A DNA stretch of 24,354 bases from Chara braunii (GCA_003427395.1 BFEA01000280.1:229766-254119), one strand, 5' to 3'. Counted from the stretch's first letter, positions 1-8,828 are shown. The notes: generated from the letters alone by a model not told the origin. Numbers and translations: made by a program.

Positions 1-99
1 TTTTTTTTTTCATTTCTCGATTTATGAATGTCATCCTTGCGCAGGGGCCATACTAATCTTCTCTGTATCGTTCCAATTTTAACAGATGTCCCGAAGGAC
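1..99 (-). pseudogene. U6 snRNA retropseudogene, plant-type, poly-A tailed
   Basis: Read on the minus strand from 99 to 11, this matches U6 spliceosomal RNA: a 5' hairpin (GTCC-TTCG-GGAC), AAAATTGGAACGATACAGAG, the catalytic-core ACAGAGA box, and a 3' part ending CATAAATCGAGAAATG. That 3' end is the form known in land plants; the vertebrate form differs. The RNA stops a few bases short of the usual U6 end and is followed directly by at least 10 A (positions 10-1, at the window edge). A Pol III U6 gene should instead run into a T-rich terminator, so a reverse-transcribed, A-tailed copy is the best reading. Internal changes (GCATGG to GTATGG, CACGC to CATTC) are CpG-type or other substitutions in normally invariant RNA. 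No USE/TATA promoter is evident upstream (positions 100-180). Confidence 0.85.
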
Positions 100-129
100 T
101 GGTGGCACAAATTGATGAGGGGTATCGCT

Positions 130-157
130 AACATAGTAAGGTGAACATAGTAAGGTG
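130..157. repeat. Two exact 14-bp tandem units
   Basis: AACATAGTAAGGTG occurs twice back to back just upstream of the U6 copy. It is a simple local duplication with no visible role. Confidence 0.8.
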
Positions 158-190
158 AACTGACAGTCTGAGAGTGATAAAAACGAAAAA

Positions 191-600
191 AAATACGAAT
201 TGGTGCGGCGTGTAATTCATGGTTTAAATGATTTTTTTTTTAATATATATATATTTTTTGCAAAGCTTATAACTTAGTTTAAGGGATTCTAAATTTTCAG
301 ATTTTTATAGCCATTATTCTTAGCACGAAAAAATGCCAAAGTCAGACCACTTTTTCCGTTGGCCCACATGTGGCAGAGTGACAAAAATGGAAAATATGCC
401 AAATTGGCGCGACGCTCATTTTACAGTCTAAATGTTTTGTTTCAATTTTTTTATATTTTTTCTCGGAAGATTACGACATAATGTACGGAGTCCCAAATTT
501 TCAAAGTTTGCTGACAATTATTCTGAACGGTCAAAATCGTCAAAGTTGGCGGTTTGAAATTGCGGGACTGGAGCCGTAATTGTTGGACTCCATAAACTTT
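191..600. repeat. Old tandem duplication, ~203-bp unit
   Basis: The stretch beginning AATTGGTGCGGCG (about 199) recurs in diverged form at about 402 (AATTGGCGCGACG). The shared order is a TTTAAATG/CTAAATG motif, a T-rich run with TATATTTTTT, CTAAATTTTCA/CCAAATTTTCA and ATTATTCT. Identity by eye is roughly 60-70 percent with indels. This could be two units of a decayed satellite or an old segmental duplication. No coding potential is recognised. Confidence 0.55.
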
Positions 601-2400
601 TATCGTATAGTGAAACTTTCGCTTTTCAGGTGTGTTGTGCACACGAATTTGGGGTTGAAAGAGAGGTTTATCAGGGGACGAGCCGGAGGAAATGGGGTTG
701 AAGGTGTATGGTCCGTAGTCATGTAAGGTGTTAGGTGGGAGATCAACAACGATTCGTGCATGTTCGGCGGCGTCTGGGCGCCTTTCGCGAAAATAATTTT
801 TTTTCTTCGTTGCCATATGCACAGTTTCGTAGTTGGAAGTATATCTGTTTTTGTCGAACGTGGCATTTCCACGACACCATTTTAGATTTTATTTCCTCCA
901 CTACTTACGAAGGACGGAAAAAAATACGATTTGAAGGGCGACGAGCAGCAGTAGCATTAACCTGCGGTACAAGTCAACCATGAATTGAATTTCAAAAAAG
1001 ATACTCCAAGTATGTGAGTCATCACACATGCAGCAATCGACGATGAGCAGCGAAAAACAACATGTATTTGAAAGCACATCCACTGCAAGCCTAAGGAGCA
1101 CTAGCGAGACACAGAAAAAAAACAAAAAATTCTAATGTTGGAAATCCTCTTGCGTAGCCATGAACCGCACGTACCCGGCCTCAAGATGCTGAGGAGCCCC
1201 GACTAAAGTCGAGTGCCAACAGTAACCATTGGAGGCCGTTGGGGACTTCCCAGTCATTGGAGGGCTGGAATATCCGTGTTGCAGGGATTGGACTACCACA
1301 TGACCACCTTCAACCTGAAAAATATCCTTCGACGTGCGATGTCGACATTCCATTAATGGCGGATCCTCATCTTCAAAGGACCTCGCGAGGTACCTTGGAG
1401 CTTAGAACGATTTGGTTGGAAAATCCTCGGAGCCTGATGATTTTTCCTCTGAGTGTTTTGCTTTTGTTTTCCTCTTTTCCATCCCTGAGGATAGGTGGAA
1501 CCATCACAAATGCTTGGAATCGTGTCCCCGAGGAGTATCTAACAAAGCCCTCAATATAGGCTAGGATAGTGTACGATAGATATGGATTCATATTCAAATT
1601 GGAATATGGTTGTCATTTATGAAGGTTATGTCTCTATGAGCGAAATTGGATGATGTTGTCGGGTTGAATTATGAGGTCCCCTCGACTTGCATTGTTGTTA
1701 ATAAATAGTTTGGTTTTGTAAAATAAAAATAAAAAATGTAAAAGTCTTAATAAAATTTGCTCCATACACGGTAATTGTCACAAAGATCTATGCACGCTCG
1801 CGGTTTGGTCTTTAGATATGGAACTTCGTTCATTAAATCGAAGAGTTTGAAACACTTTGAATTAAATGACTGGTGTCTATATCTCATGCGGTTGCTGATT
1901 TGCTGTACGTGTGTTTGTCACCGATTGGCCAAGGGAGAAGACTTGTCGGAGCATGGCAAATGCTCTGCCCCCGAATCGACTTCCTGCATGTCTGACTGTG
2001 ATGGGCGATTGTTGTGGGTGTTTACCTGCCAAATGGAGGGAGAATCAAATGTTATTTCCAGACACTCTTTGTTGGGTGTGAGTTGTATATGTTTGCGTCG
2101 AAAAACTGGTTCGCTTGGTAGACTTGGAATGAGTAGGGATGAATAAAATTGGAATAACTAGGGTTGAGATTTTTTAATTTCGTGAAAGAATTGGAGGTTA
2201 GTCTCATGTCTCACGACTGTGTGTTTAGTCTCGGTTAGGGTTGTTTTTTTTCATGAGTTCGTGTCGTATTAGGTAATTTATTGACCTTGTTTTTGTTTTC
2301 TTGGTATTCTACGTTGTCTTTATAGACGAGCATCGAGTGTTCTTAGTTCTATTTGAACTTTTAAGCTTCATCTTCGTTGTACTGCGAGGTTTACTAGAAA
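601..2400. other. Spacer with no recognised gene
   Basis: Open frames here are short, overlap on both strands and show no recognisable domain or consistent codon structure. A weak echo of the preceding repeat (AAAAAATACGATTTG) occurs near 918. Nothing else can be supported. Confidence 0.5.
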
Positions 2401-2409
2401 ATTTTGTTT

Positions 2410-2698
2410 GGCGCCCTTGTAATTTGTGTTATTTTGCGTCACGCCCCTTCGATGAATGATTTCCCATGTCGCGCCCCTGGGGCAAAAAATATTTTCGGTA
2501 GGCCCCTGTCTGACGACCGCGACTCTCTGGAAAGCCCTCTCCGCAAATTTGGAACCGGTACCGGTAGGGGCATGACGAGAATATTTTGAGGCCCAACCGA
2601 CATCGGGGTCTTACGAAAAGTTTGTGCTCAGAGGGGGCCGACAAGGTAAATAGGCCGTCGGGGGGGCGCAATGCAAAATAACACATTACAGGGGCGCC
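2410..2698. mobile_element. Non-autonomous foldback/MITE-like element with GGCGCC termini
   Basis: The left end (2410 onward, GGCGCCCTTGTAATTTG, then TGTTATTTTGCGT) is the inverse of the right end (to 2698; TGCAAAATAACACATTACAG, then GGGGCGCC). The arms are about 35 bp with a few mismatches. The 289-bp interior is GC-rich, with further short palindromes such as GCCCCTGGGGC and ACCGGTACCGGT, and encodes nothing recognisable. No convincing target-site duplication is visible next to the ends. The paired arms and non-coding interior indicate a deletion derivative of a DNA transposon; superfamily unknown. Confidence 0.7.
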
Positions 2699-2739
2699 AT
2701 TCAAATTTTTCCTTGTTTAATAGGTAGAGCCTGGACTAC

Positions 2740-2830
2740 CAGACCCGCACGGTTCTGGCCGCCCAGCCGGGCAGCTGGGCCAGTGCGACTTGGACCCTCT
2801 TATCCGAGTCAAAACTTTTTTTTTTTTTTT
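2740..2830 (-). repeat. GC-rich segment with A-rich tail on the minus strand
   Basis: On the minus strand a run of about 12 A lies at 2830-2819, next to a GC-rich segment containing CTGGCCCAGCTGCCCGGC. A nearly identical motif (CTGGCCCAGTTGTCCGGC) lies in the opposite orientation near 3169. The pair may be fragments of one retroposon family, but no Pol III promoter boxes can be assigned. Confidence 0.35.
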
Positions 2831-2929
2831 GCTGATTATGGGGCATTTTTGCGCCCTCTGAGAGGGACACAAATCTGGTCTTTTTTTTCTTTGGTTCATG
2901 TCGTTTTGGAGGGTCCAGGGGGGGGCGGA

Positions 2930-3005
2930 GGTAAGGGTCTTAAAGGGGCTTGAAAGAGGTTGAAAGGGGTTAAAAAGGGTTGAAGGGCCTTTAAAGGGGG
3001 TGAGA
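2930..3005. repeat. Purine-rich imperfect minisatellite, ~10-12 bp period
   Basis: The plus strand carries successive variants of TTGAAAGGGG and TTAAAGGGG (CTTAAAGGGG, TTGAAAGAGG, TTGAAAGGGG, TTAAAAAGGG, TTGAAGGGCC, TTTAAAGGGGG). The G runs could form non-B DNA. Confidence 0.65.
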
Positions 3006-3130
3006 AGATTTTTTTTACATTATTTTATTTTTATTTCAAATTCTGTGAAGACTTTGAAAGTGATCCTCAGCTAAAAGTTGTTTGGTTTGGTATTCTCCAC
3101 AACATACTTTTTTTCAAAATTTTTGGATTT

Positions 3131-3423
3131 TTTTTTTTTTTTTTGTGGATATGGACTGGGACCCCACCTGGCCCAGTTGTCCGGCCGGGCGTCCCGGGCA
3201 GGTCCCGTGCCAGCTTTGGGGACCTGGGCAGCACGGCTGGTAGCCCAGGGTAGAGCCTATTTGTAAATTCAAGGGACGCTGGATCTGGTTTCCAGCAGGT
3301 GATGCTCCCCACCAATAGATGGAGCGGCCCGCCAGGCAAAACCTCAATCCCGGTGGTTCTCTTGCCACCACCGGGATAGAGGTCTTGTACGAGGGTCTTT
3401 CAAAAAAAAAAAAAAAAAAAAAA
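3131..3423 (+). mobile_element. Putative retroposon 3' end with stem-loop and A22 tail
   Basis: A GC-rich segment (about 3145-3340) is followed by a strong hairpin at 3341-3382 (arms ACCTCaATCCCGGTGGT and its inverse, 17 bp with one mismatch, short loop). A spacer of about 19 nt leads to an uninterrupted run of 22 A (3402-3423). A 3' stem-loop followed by poly-A is the layout of many LINE/SINE 3' ends recognised by LINE reverse transcriptase. The segment AGGGACGCTGG...GGTTTCCA near 3270 has a relative near 7818 (AGGGACGCTGGGCCCGGTT). No A/B boxes or flanking duplication were identified, so class and 5' limit are uncertain. Confidence 0.4.
3341..3382. repeat. Strong 17-bp stem hairpin upstream of poly-A
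   Basis: The arms 3341-3357 and 3366-3382 are complementary at 16 of 17 positions (one A/A mismatch), with an 8-base loop. The stem is GC-rich and ends 19 bases before the poly-A run. Confidence 0.85.
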
Positions 3424-3749
3424 GATGAATAGCTTCTTCTTCTCTTTGACTTTGATTCGTCGATTTTGGCTCCCTTTTTCGCAGGGGACGGGCTCCACTG
3501 CTGGATGCAGCTGCAGACCTCGTTGGCCCTGAATCTGAAACTTGTTCTAGATTGTATTTTTGCCTTGGGCATTGGGCCCTAATAAAGGAAAAAAGGAGTC
3601 CAGAAAAAAGGAAAAACGAAAAAAAGAGTTCGTACAATGCCCATTTAGATTGAAACCTTTCCATAATACCCCTGTCAGGGAGTTGTGCAAGTTTGCCTTC
3701 TGCTCTTCCCCCGCACACATTCTGTCCCGAATTGTTTTCAACCTGGTTT

Positions 3750-4229
3750 GCCCAAGTTACGGCTACCCCAAATCTGCAAAATATGCGGATTTGGGAATGG
3801 CTGATTCGAGGTTTTGGGCACGGTTCACTTCACACTGCAGTACCTTTTCAGATGGGACGAGGTCGTGGCCGCCTGGAGAAATGGGGATTTGGTACTTGGC
3901 TGGTCACACGACGCCATCCACAAATTGTGCAAGAACATTTGTGAACGAATTTTTGCTAATTTTTGAAGAAAATGCAAAGAAAAAAAGGGCATTTGCGGTC
4001 ACCTCCAGGGGCTAGGTCCCATTAGCAGTCGGATAGGAGTGTGGCCGATCCAGTGTGACACTGAGTGGCAGCGGCCAGACAAGTTCATTACGAATTTCTG
4101 CTGCGCGGCTTCCCAGGCTGCTGACAAATAGGCACAAGAATAGTGTATTTGCGAATTTGGTAGATCTGTGTGACCGGCCTTTTCCCCTTTTTTTTTTGTG
4201 ATTTTGGGATTTTAGGTCCCCGTGTGAGA
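3750..4229. mobile_element. MITE-like element, long copy 1
   Basis: This is homologous along its length to 14451-14840. Shared blocks include AATATGCGGATTTGGGAA, GGAGAAATGGGGATTTGGTA, GGTCACACG(A/G)CGCCATCCA, GCAAGAACATTTGTGAACGA-like sequence, GCGGCTTCCCAGGC and TGTGACCGGCCTTTTCCCC. The right end (GGGATTTTAGGTCCCCGTGTGAG) is the approximate inverse of the left end of the other copy (CTCACACGGCGACCCCAAATCCC). The left end of this copy is degraded. The apparent open frames are fortuitous. It is probably a non-autonomous DNA transposon. Confidence 0.7.
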
Positions 4230-4314
4230 CAAGTTGCCAGCCCCCTTCATCTGCCAATCTAGCTGAATGGGACGCCCGAATTCAAAGTTTCAAGCCTCAT
4301 TGGAAATTGCCCTC

Positions 4315-4437
4315 GCGGCGTACTCACACTAACACTATCTAAACTGTATCTCACCATATTTCAGGCCAAAACTGTACGCATGTGGCCGCAATTCCGTCCA
4401 GAAATAAGTAAAAAAGTGCTAGTGTGAGTATGCCCTC
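4315..4437. mobile_element. Small MITE with TACTCACACTA-type terminal inverted repeats
   Basis: The left terminus GCGTACTCACACTAACACT (4318-4336) is the inverse of AGTGCTAGTGTGAGTATGC (4415-4433) with two mismatches. The interior is about 80 bp and non-coding. The ends match those of 9603-9692 and the left end of 14451-14840, so these belong to one terminal-repeat family. Confidence 0.75.
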
Positions 4438-4623
4438 AGTCTTTCATCGACCTCGGACCTCTCCTCTCCCCACGGTCAGTGTCCTCCATCTCCCCTTCCA
4501 TTCCTCCTTAACCCCCTGCATTTGACCCCCTTGGTTGCCACGACATTGCCCTTCTTCTTCTCCTTCAACGACAACCTACTGTGTGTGTTTATGCTGTCAT
4601 GTTCGATATGCACATCTCCCCCC

Positions 4624-4751
4624 CCAAAAAGCATGACTGTGCCAGACGGTTTCGTCGGACCTTCACCGACTTGTGTGTGTGTTGTCGTATTCGTTGTACA
4701 CTCAAAAATGGCATGACTGTCCCAGACTTTGTCGCCGGACTTTCACTGACT

Positions 4752-4758
<7 letters not shown>
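4624..4758. repeat. 80-bp tandem duplication
   Basis: GCATGACTGTGCCAGAC at 4631 recurs as GCATGACTGTCCCAGAC at 4711. Both are followed by a diverged GTCGGAC/GCCGGAC...TTCA...GACT block and then by a GT run. Only the second GT run has expanded to a long microsatellite. Confidence 0.75.

Positions 4759-4797
<39 letters not shown>
4754..4797. repeat. (GT)n-(GA)n compound microsatellite
   Basis: About 15 GT units pass directly into 7-8 GA units. The same GT-to-GA switch is found at 7511-7594. Confidence 0.95.
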
Positions 4798-4854
4798 TGG
4801 TCATCACTACTGTCTGTGTTCACGACAGTGCATGAACTGGCACCTGGTACCACT

Positions 4855-4945
4855 CTCCCCGTCTTCCTCCTCCCTCTCGTCTTTCTCATCCTCCTCCTCC
4901 ACCCTCTCGTTTTTCTCTTCCTCCTCTTTCTCTTCTTCGTCCCGC
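4855..4945. repeat. Pyrimidine-rich (CTC/TTC) tract
   Basis: Nearly pure C/T sequence with CTCCTC and CTTCTT repeats on the plus strand. Open frames here are low-complexity artefacts. Confidence 0.85.
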
Positions 4946-5151
4946 GGTCAATGCCACTCTTGCCATCTTTAGGTGAAAAAGTGGTTGCTTCTCGGTGCTC
5001 AGCTCGCCAGATAGCAGGACATTTGGTCCGACAAGCTGCCAGCTCATCAATCACGTCACATGATATGAGATGGAACTATTGGGCAAAGAATTGGACGGCT
5101 GGTGTTGCTCCCCAGATGGTTGCCGCAATACCTCTCCCCCGGCTTGTGGTT

Positions 5152-5224
5152 CTACCCTTTTCAATGCCCGGTCATTATGGCTGCATCTAGACTCGATGTT
5201 GCCCCAAACACGGCTATAATGTCG

Positions 5225-5262
<38 letters not shown>

Positions 5263-5297
5263 AAATGTTGGGCATTCTATTCGGGTGAAGACGGTAG
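5152..5297. mobile_element. MITE of the CTACCGTCTTCACC family, interrupted by T30
   Basis: The left end CTACCCTTTTCAATGCCCGG and right end (GGGCATTCTATTCGGGTGAAG then ACGGTAG) are degenerate inverses of each other and match the better-preserved copy at 5801-5911. Internal CATTATGGC and GGCTATAATG pair with each other and match the CATTATAGTCG / AACTATAATG arms of that copy. A run of 30 T (5228-5257) lies inside the right arm. Without it the length would be about 116 bp, close to the 111 bp of its relatives. Confidence 0.65.
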
Positions 5298-5520
5298 CGC
5301 TCATACGATATTTGTGCCTCATCCGTCGAGCAGATACCTCACCGGCATCACCTACTTTCCCGCCATTATATATTGTCCTGAGATCGGACAGTTTCCCGCC
5401 ATCTGCGACCGCGACCGCCGTTGCCAAAGTGATCGATTGCGTCTCGCCCCCATAGTAATCCTCTGCCTCTCTCCTGCCATAGCAGCAGCAACGAGAGCAT
5501 GATCCATAAATTGGAGGCGG

Positions 5521-5705
5521 CTGAGTAGTGGGAGGAGGAGGAGAAGACGGTGTAGAAAGGAGGAGGAGGAGGGAGAAATAGGAGGAGGAGGACGAAGGAG
5601 GAGAGTGTGGGAGGGGAAGCAAGCAGGAGGAGGAGGGAGAAAGAGGAGGACGACGAAGGAGGAAAGTGTGGGAGGGGAAGCGAGCAGGAGGAGGGAGGAG
5701 GAGGA
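5521..5705. repeat. (GGA)n-rich imperfect repeat with internal duplication
   Basis: Purine-rich plus strand with GGAGGAGG runs. A block GTGTGGGAGGGGAAGCAAGC (5605) recurs as GTGTGGGAGGGGAAGCGAGC (5666), a period of about 61 bp. Confidence 0.85.
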
Positions 5706-5800
5706 ATGTACATCACTCTTGGCGTTGTGTGGGGGCGAGTCGAGGCTGGAGAAAGGCTTATGCAAGCCGTTCTTTTTCTTCCCTTTTTTTTTAACGCTGG

Positions 5801-5911
5801 CTACCGTGTTCACTTGAATAGAACGCCCGGGCATTATAGTCGTATTTGGTCTAATCTCCAGTCAAGATACAACTATAATGATAGGGCGTTCTATTCCGGT
5901 GAAGACGGTAG
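5801..5911. mobile_element. 111-bp MITE, near-complete hairpin
   Basis: The left arm CTACCGTGTTCACTTGAATA continues through GAACGCCC, CATTATAGT and GTAT. It is matched by the inverse right arm ending TTCCGGTGAAGACGGTAG. The arms extend about 45 bp each, so nearly the whole element is one imperfect hairpin. The element at 11198-11308 has the same 111-bp length and related ends. There is no coding content and no clean target duplication. A U6 fragment begins 6 bp beyond the right end. Confidence 0.8.
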
Positions 5912-5916
5912 GTGAC

Positions 5917-5966
5917 GCTAATCTTCTCTATATCTTTCCAATTTTCACGGATGTGCAGAAGAACCA
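5917..5966 (-). pseudogene. Truncated U6 snRNA fragment (5' half)
   Basis: On the minus strand, ACATCCGTGAAAATTGGAAA followed by GATATAGAGAAGATTAGC matches the U6 5' half, with substitutions in the normally invariant ACAGAGA box (ATAGAGA) and a destroyed 5' TTCG hairpin. Homology stops at ATTAGC, immediately beside the MITE. It is a non-functional fragment, independent of the copy at the window start. Confidence 0.75.
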
Positions 5967-6502
5967 CCCTGTGACTATCGATCATGCACCTGGTCACACA
6001 CACACACGCACAATCACTCCACTATAGAGCATTCTACGTGTATCTGGACAGACCCAGATGCATATCCATCCGGGTGTATCTGGTGGATCATACCGTCCAG
6101 CTTAGTTGAGCCTGCCCTGAACTCTTAAAGAGTGACTCTAGCCGGTCTGCGTCAAGTTAGGTGTTTGGCCCCTGGCCTACTCGGCAGTGTTGAGGTGTCG
6201 AAGGTTGGGTGCTTAGTGCCTGGCTGCCTCAGTGAGGTTCATGTCCCCCATTGGACCACCTGAGTCTATGCTTCGGCTTCTCAAGTGGATCGTAGGGCTG
6301 GCTTCGATCCATCTATGGATCATTCCTCGTTCCTCCAGTTTCCATGACCAGCTTCGGGCTGTTCATGGTGGCAAGGGCATGTCTTTTACTAAGTGCCAGA
6401 CACTCTACCTTGAGCAGGTAGAAGACAGATTGGCTTTCCCAGGCAGGTGCAGAATGAACAGGACCTGGTATGTTCCTTGCCTGGTTTGCGTCCGAGCCGG
6501 TT
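5967..6502. other. Spacer with no recognised gene
   Basis: Includes a CACACACACACGCACA run near 5996 and an unrecognised 95-codon plus-strand open frame (6232-6519) with no domain signature. No gene can be supported. Confidence 0.5.
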
Positions 6503-6638
6503 GGGTGCCCGACTCCTAACGGACACAGCCAGGCTAAGTTGCTGCTTGAGCCCATTCCTTTCTGGCCAATGGGTGCCCGGCTCCTAACGGACACAGCCAG
6601 GCTAAGTTGCTGCTTGAGCCCATTCCTTTCTGGCCAAT
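6503..6638. repeat. Two nearly exact 68-bp tandem units
   Basis: 6503-6570 and 6571-6638 differ at one base (GACTCC versus GGCTCC). The near-identity implies a recent duplication, an assembly artefact or active unequal exchange. Each unit contains CGGACACAGCCAGGCTAAGT and ends TTTCTGGCCAAT. Confidence 0.95.
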
Positions 6639-7212
6639 CGGAATCAGTGCTTTCGATTTCCTAAACGGGGTCTGAAGGCAACCTTCAAAACAGGGGTTGA
6701 TCACTGTGTGCTGCATTCCTACCGAGCAACAACTTGAGCTGGCCTGATGCAGGACTATCAAGCTTCGGCAAACGTTTTTCCCTTGTTCAACAACACAGGC
6801 CCTGCACCTTAAAGGGGTGTGGAGGTGGCGATTGGTATTTCAGCTTCTGTGAACCTCTTTTTGTGGAATAAAGGACTGCATGTTCGTTGACATGGGTGCA
6901 CTGTCAGCCCATTTGCTGCTGTGGTTAATTACCTTTTCAAATTTTCATTGTGCTCCCATCGTTCAATTTTTTGTTTGGTCCATTGTGTTCGGTCTCTGTG
7001 GTTTTGTTGGATATGCAGGTCAAGGACAATACAATTTGGTTATGAGACATCGTTAGTGGAGTGTGTGTGAACTCTTTCAGCTCACGGCTTGGGGGTGAGT
7101 ATCACTATCACGTACACATGGCTGAGCTTTTGTTTTGTGGAAGTTGCCACTGACAGAAAAGACTGAGGAGACTGAGGAGAGACCTTTTGAAGATCTGGAT
7201 CATCTGGGATTG
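6639..7212. other. Spacer; one isolated AATAAA
   Basis: An AATAAA hexamer is present at 6867-6872 in a T/G-rich context, but no upstream coding region justifies calling it a polyadenylation signal. Nothing else is recognised. Confidence 0.4.
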
Positions 7213-7234
7213 AAAAAAAAAAAAAAAAAAAAAA
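7213..7234. repeat. Poly-A tract (A22)
   Basis: Uninterrupted A run. It may be the tail of a plus-strand retroposed sequence whose body (upstream of 7213) is not recognisable. Confidence 0.9.
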
Positions 7235-7503
7235 GGACTGAGGAAAGATTGATGTCAAGGATGTATGGGGAAAAGTGGGACGCATCGGAGAGGAGAGCAG
7301 AGCAGCGGGGGGAATTGAGGGCACACACAGGGTTGACGATTTCACATTTGGAGCTATAAAGCAGAGATAACAATTGCCTACGTAGTCATTGTCTACTCCC
7401 ACTGCCCCTTCTTTGTCCTCCTTTTTCTCAGTTCGTAAGCGGTTATTTTTTCATATATCTGAGTTCTTATGTGGTCATCGAGTTCGGCCTCTGTTTTTTC
7501 ACA

Positions 7504-7510
<7 letters not shown>

Positions 7511-7594
<84 letters not shown>
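7511..7594. repeat. (GT)n-(GA)n compound microsatellite
   Basis: About 17 GT units switch directly to about 25 GA units, the same compound order as at 4754-4797. Confidence 0.95.
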
Positions 7595-7596
<2 letters not shown>

Positions 7597-8049
7597 AGGT
7601 AAGTCACTTGAGTGTTTTCCCCCGCTGTTCAAGTTCAGGGTCTCTCCATTTTCCTAAAACGAAAACAATTGTAGAGACATGTAGATGTTCATAACAAGCC
7701 AGCTGCTCAAATCCTATTCCTGCAAAAAATGACAAGGACGAATCCCCATTAAAAAAAAAGAAAAGGACGATGAACAAAAAGCCTGGCTCATCCCTATGGG
7801 CCACAGCTATTGGTGTGAGGGACGCTGGGCCCGGTTCCCAACTTGCAAAAAAGTTCACACCTTTGCAGTAGCAGATGCGGATCCCAGGGTTGGATCCCCA
7901 GTCCTCACCTCACCCGTGTACAGTACCTCTGTGTGTTTGAACCCGTGAACTGCGTCCTCGGAGTCGGTTGTTTTCTGTTGCAGGTCAGTGTAGTTATCGG
8001 GTCTTGAACCGTAGGTCTGTCAAGTAGAGGTTAAAGTTGGGTAGAAGTC
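7595..8049. other. Spacer with a possible Pol III B-box-like motif
   Basis: Contains AGGGACGCTGGGCCCGGTT near 7818, related to sequence near 3270, and GGTTGGATCCC near 7889, loosely resembling a tRNA-type B box. No A box or tRNA fold could be assigned. Confidence 0.3.
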
Positions 8050-8142
8050 GTAGCTCTAGCAAATCTGAAAGGTCAAGGTCGTAGCTGCTATAGTCCTGAA
8101 AGGCCAAAGTCGTAGCTGCTATAGTTCTGAAAGGCCAAGTCC
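8050..8142. repeat. Three 31-bp tandem units
   Basis: Units at 8050, 8081 and 8112 each start GTAGCT and contain CTGAAAGG(T/C)CAA. Units 2 and 3 are nearly identical (GTAGCTGCTATAG), while unit 1 is more diverged. Confidence 0.9.
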
Positions 8143-8380
8143 ACAGGCTTCCGGAAGGTCCGAAAGTGGCCTTTCGAAAGTTGCTCACAGTAGACCAGAG
8201 GCAAGTGGGCAAGTGGTGAGTCCACCCTTGTCTAGTCAGCGGTACCCAGTCCCAGTCTCACTTAGTCCAGTCAGCAAGTACTATGTGGGACTATGTGCAC
8301 CAAGGGCCCGGTGGAAAAGGGGCAGACCAGCAACCAACAGAAGTATAAATCAAGAGGCAGCGACCAGCCATTCATTCATT

Positions 8381-8756
8381 GCTGCAACCGGTTACAACAG
8401 CGAGTGTGGTAACCTGTTGCAGCGACCGGTTACAACAACTAGTTGCTGCAAACCGGTTACGGCAACAACCAGTTACAGCAACCGGTTGTTGTAACCGGTT
8501 GCAACAAACGGTTACTGTAAGCGGTTGCAGCAAAACGGTTGCTGCAACCGGTTACTGTAACCAGTTGCGGCCACCGGTTACAGCGACTGGCTGCTGCAAC
8601 CGTTTACAACAACGAGTTTGTAACCAGTTGCAGCCACCGGTTGCGACGACTGGTCCAGTTCCCACAACTTGTTGGTGCAACCGGTTACAACAACCGGTTA
8701 AGGAATCCAGTTGCAGCAACCGCCGACCGATAGAATAGACCGGTTACGACAACCGA
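8381..8756. repeat. 13-bp minisatellite, consensus CGGTTRCWGCAAC
   Basis: About 27 imperfect units with a modal 13-bp step can be laid out, for example CGGTTGCTGCAAC, CGGTTACTGTAAC, CAGTTGCGGCCAC and CGGTTACAGCGAC, with occasional 11-, 14- and 18-20-bp variants. Most units keep CNGTT(A/G), the core recognised by MYB-type DNA-binding domains, and many junctions form the palindrome AACCGGTT. The 13-bp period is not a multiple of three, so the Gln/Thr/Asn-rich open frames are artefacts. A TATAAAT lies just upstream at 8344-8350. Confidence 0.9.
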
Positions 8757-8777
8757 GCGGAGCAAACACACAGACAC

Positions 8778-8828
8778 AGACAAGTGTGTACATACATACA
8801 CACATAGAGCACATACACACACTTGTCT
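8778..8828. repeat. Inverted repeat, 12-bp arms
   Basis: AGACAAGTGTGT (8778-8789) is the exact inverse of ACACACTTGTCT (8817-8828), with a CA/TA-rich loop. It directly follows the 13-bp minisatellite. Confidence 0.85.

Noticed and set aside
3560-4015. 151-codon open frame
   Set aside because: It runs into the MITE-like element at 3750 and shows no domain.
5161-5834. Long Ser/Pro/Leu-rich minus-strand open frames
   Set aside because: They cross the T30 run and the GGA repeat and are low-complexity artefacts.
6232-6519. 95-codon open frame
   Set aside because: No domain, no consistent gene context, and its end enters the 68-bp duplication.
7861-7920. tRNA gene suggested by GGTTGGATCCC
   Set aside because: Only a loose B-box resemblance; no A box, acceptor stem or cloverleaf could be built.
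8379-8738. Gln/Thr/Asn-rich open frames
   Set aside because: They are translations of the 13-bp minisatellite in several frames; the period is not a multiple of three.
8381-8756. CRISPR array
   Set aside because: The units are contiguous imperfect 13-mers with no unique spacers, and the sequence is eukaryotic.
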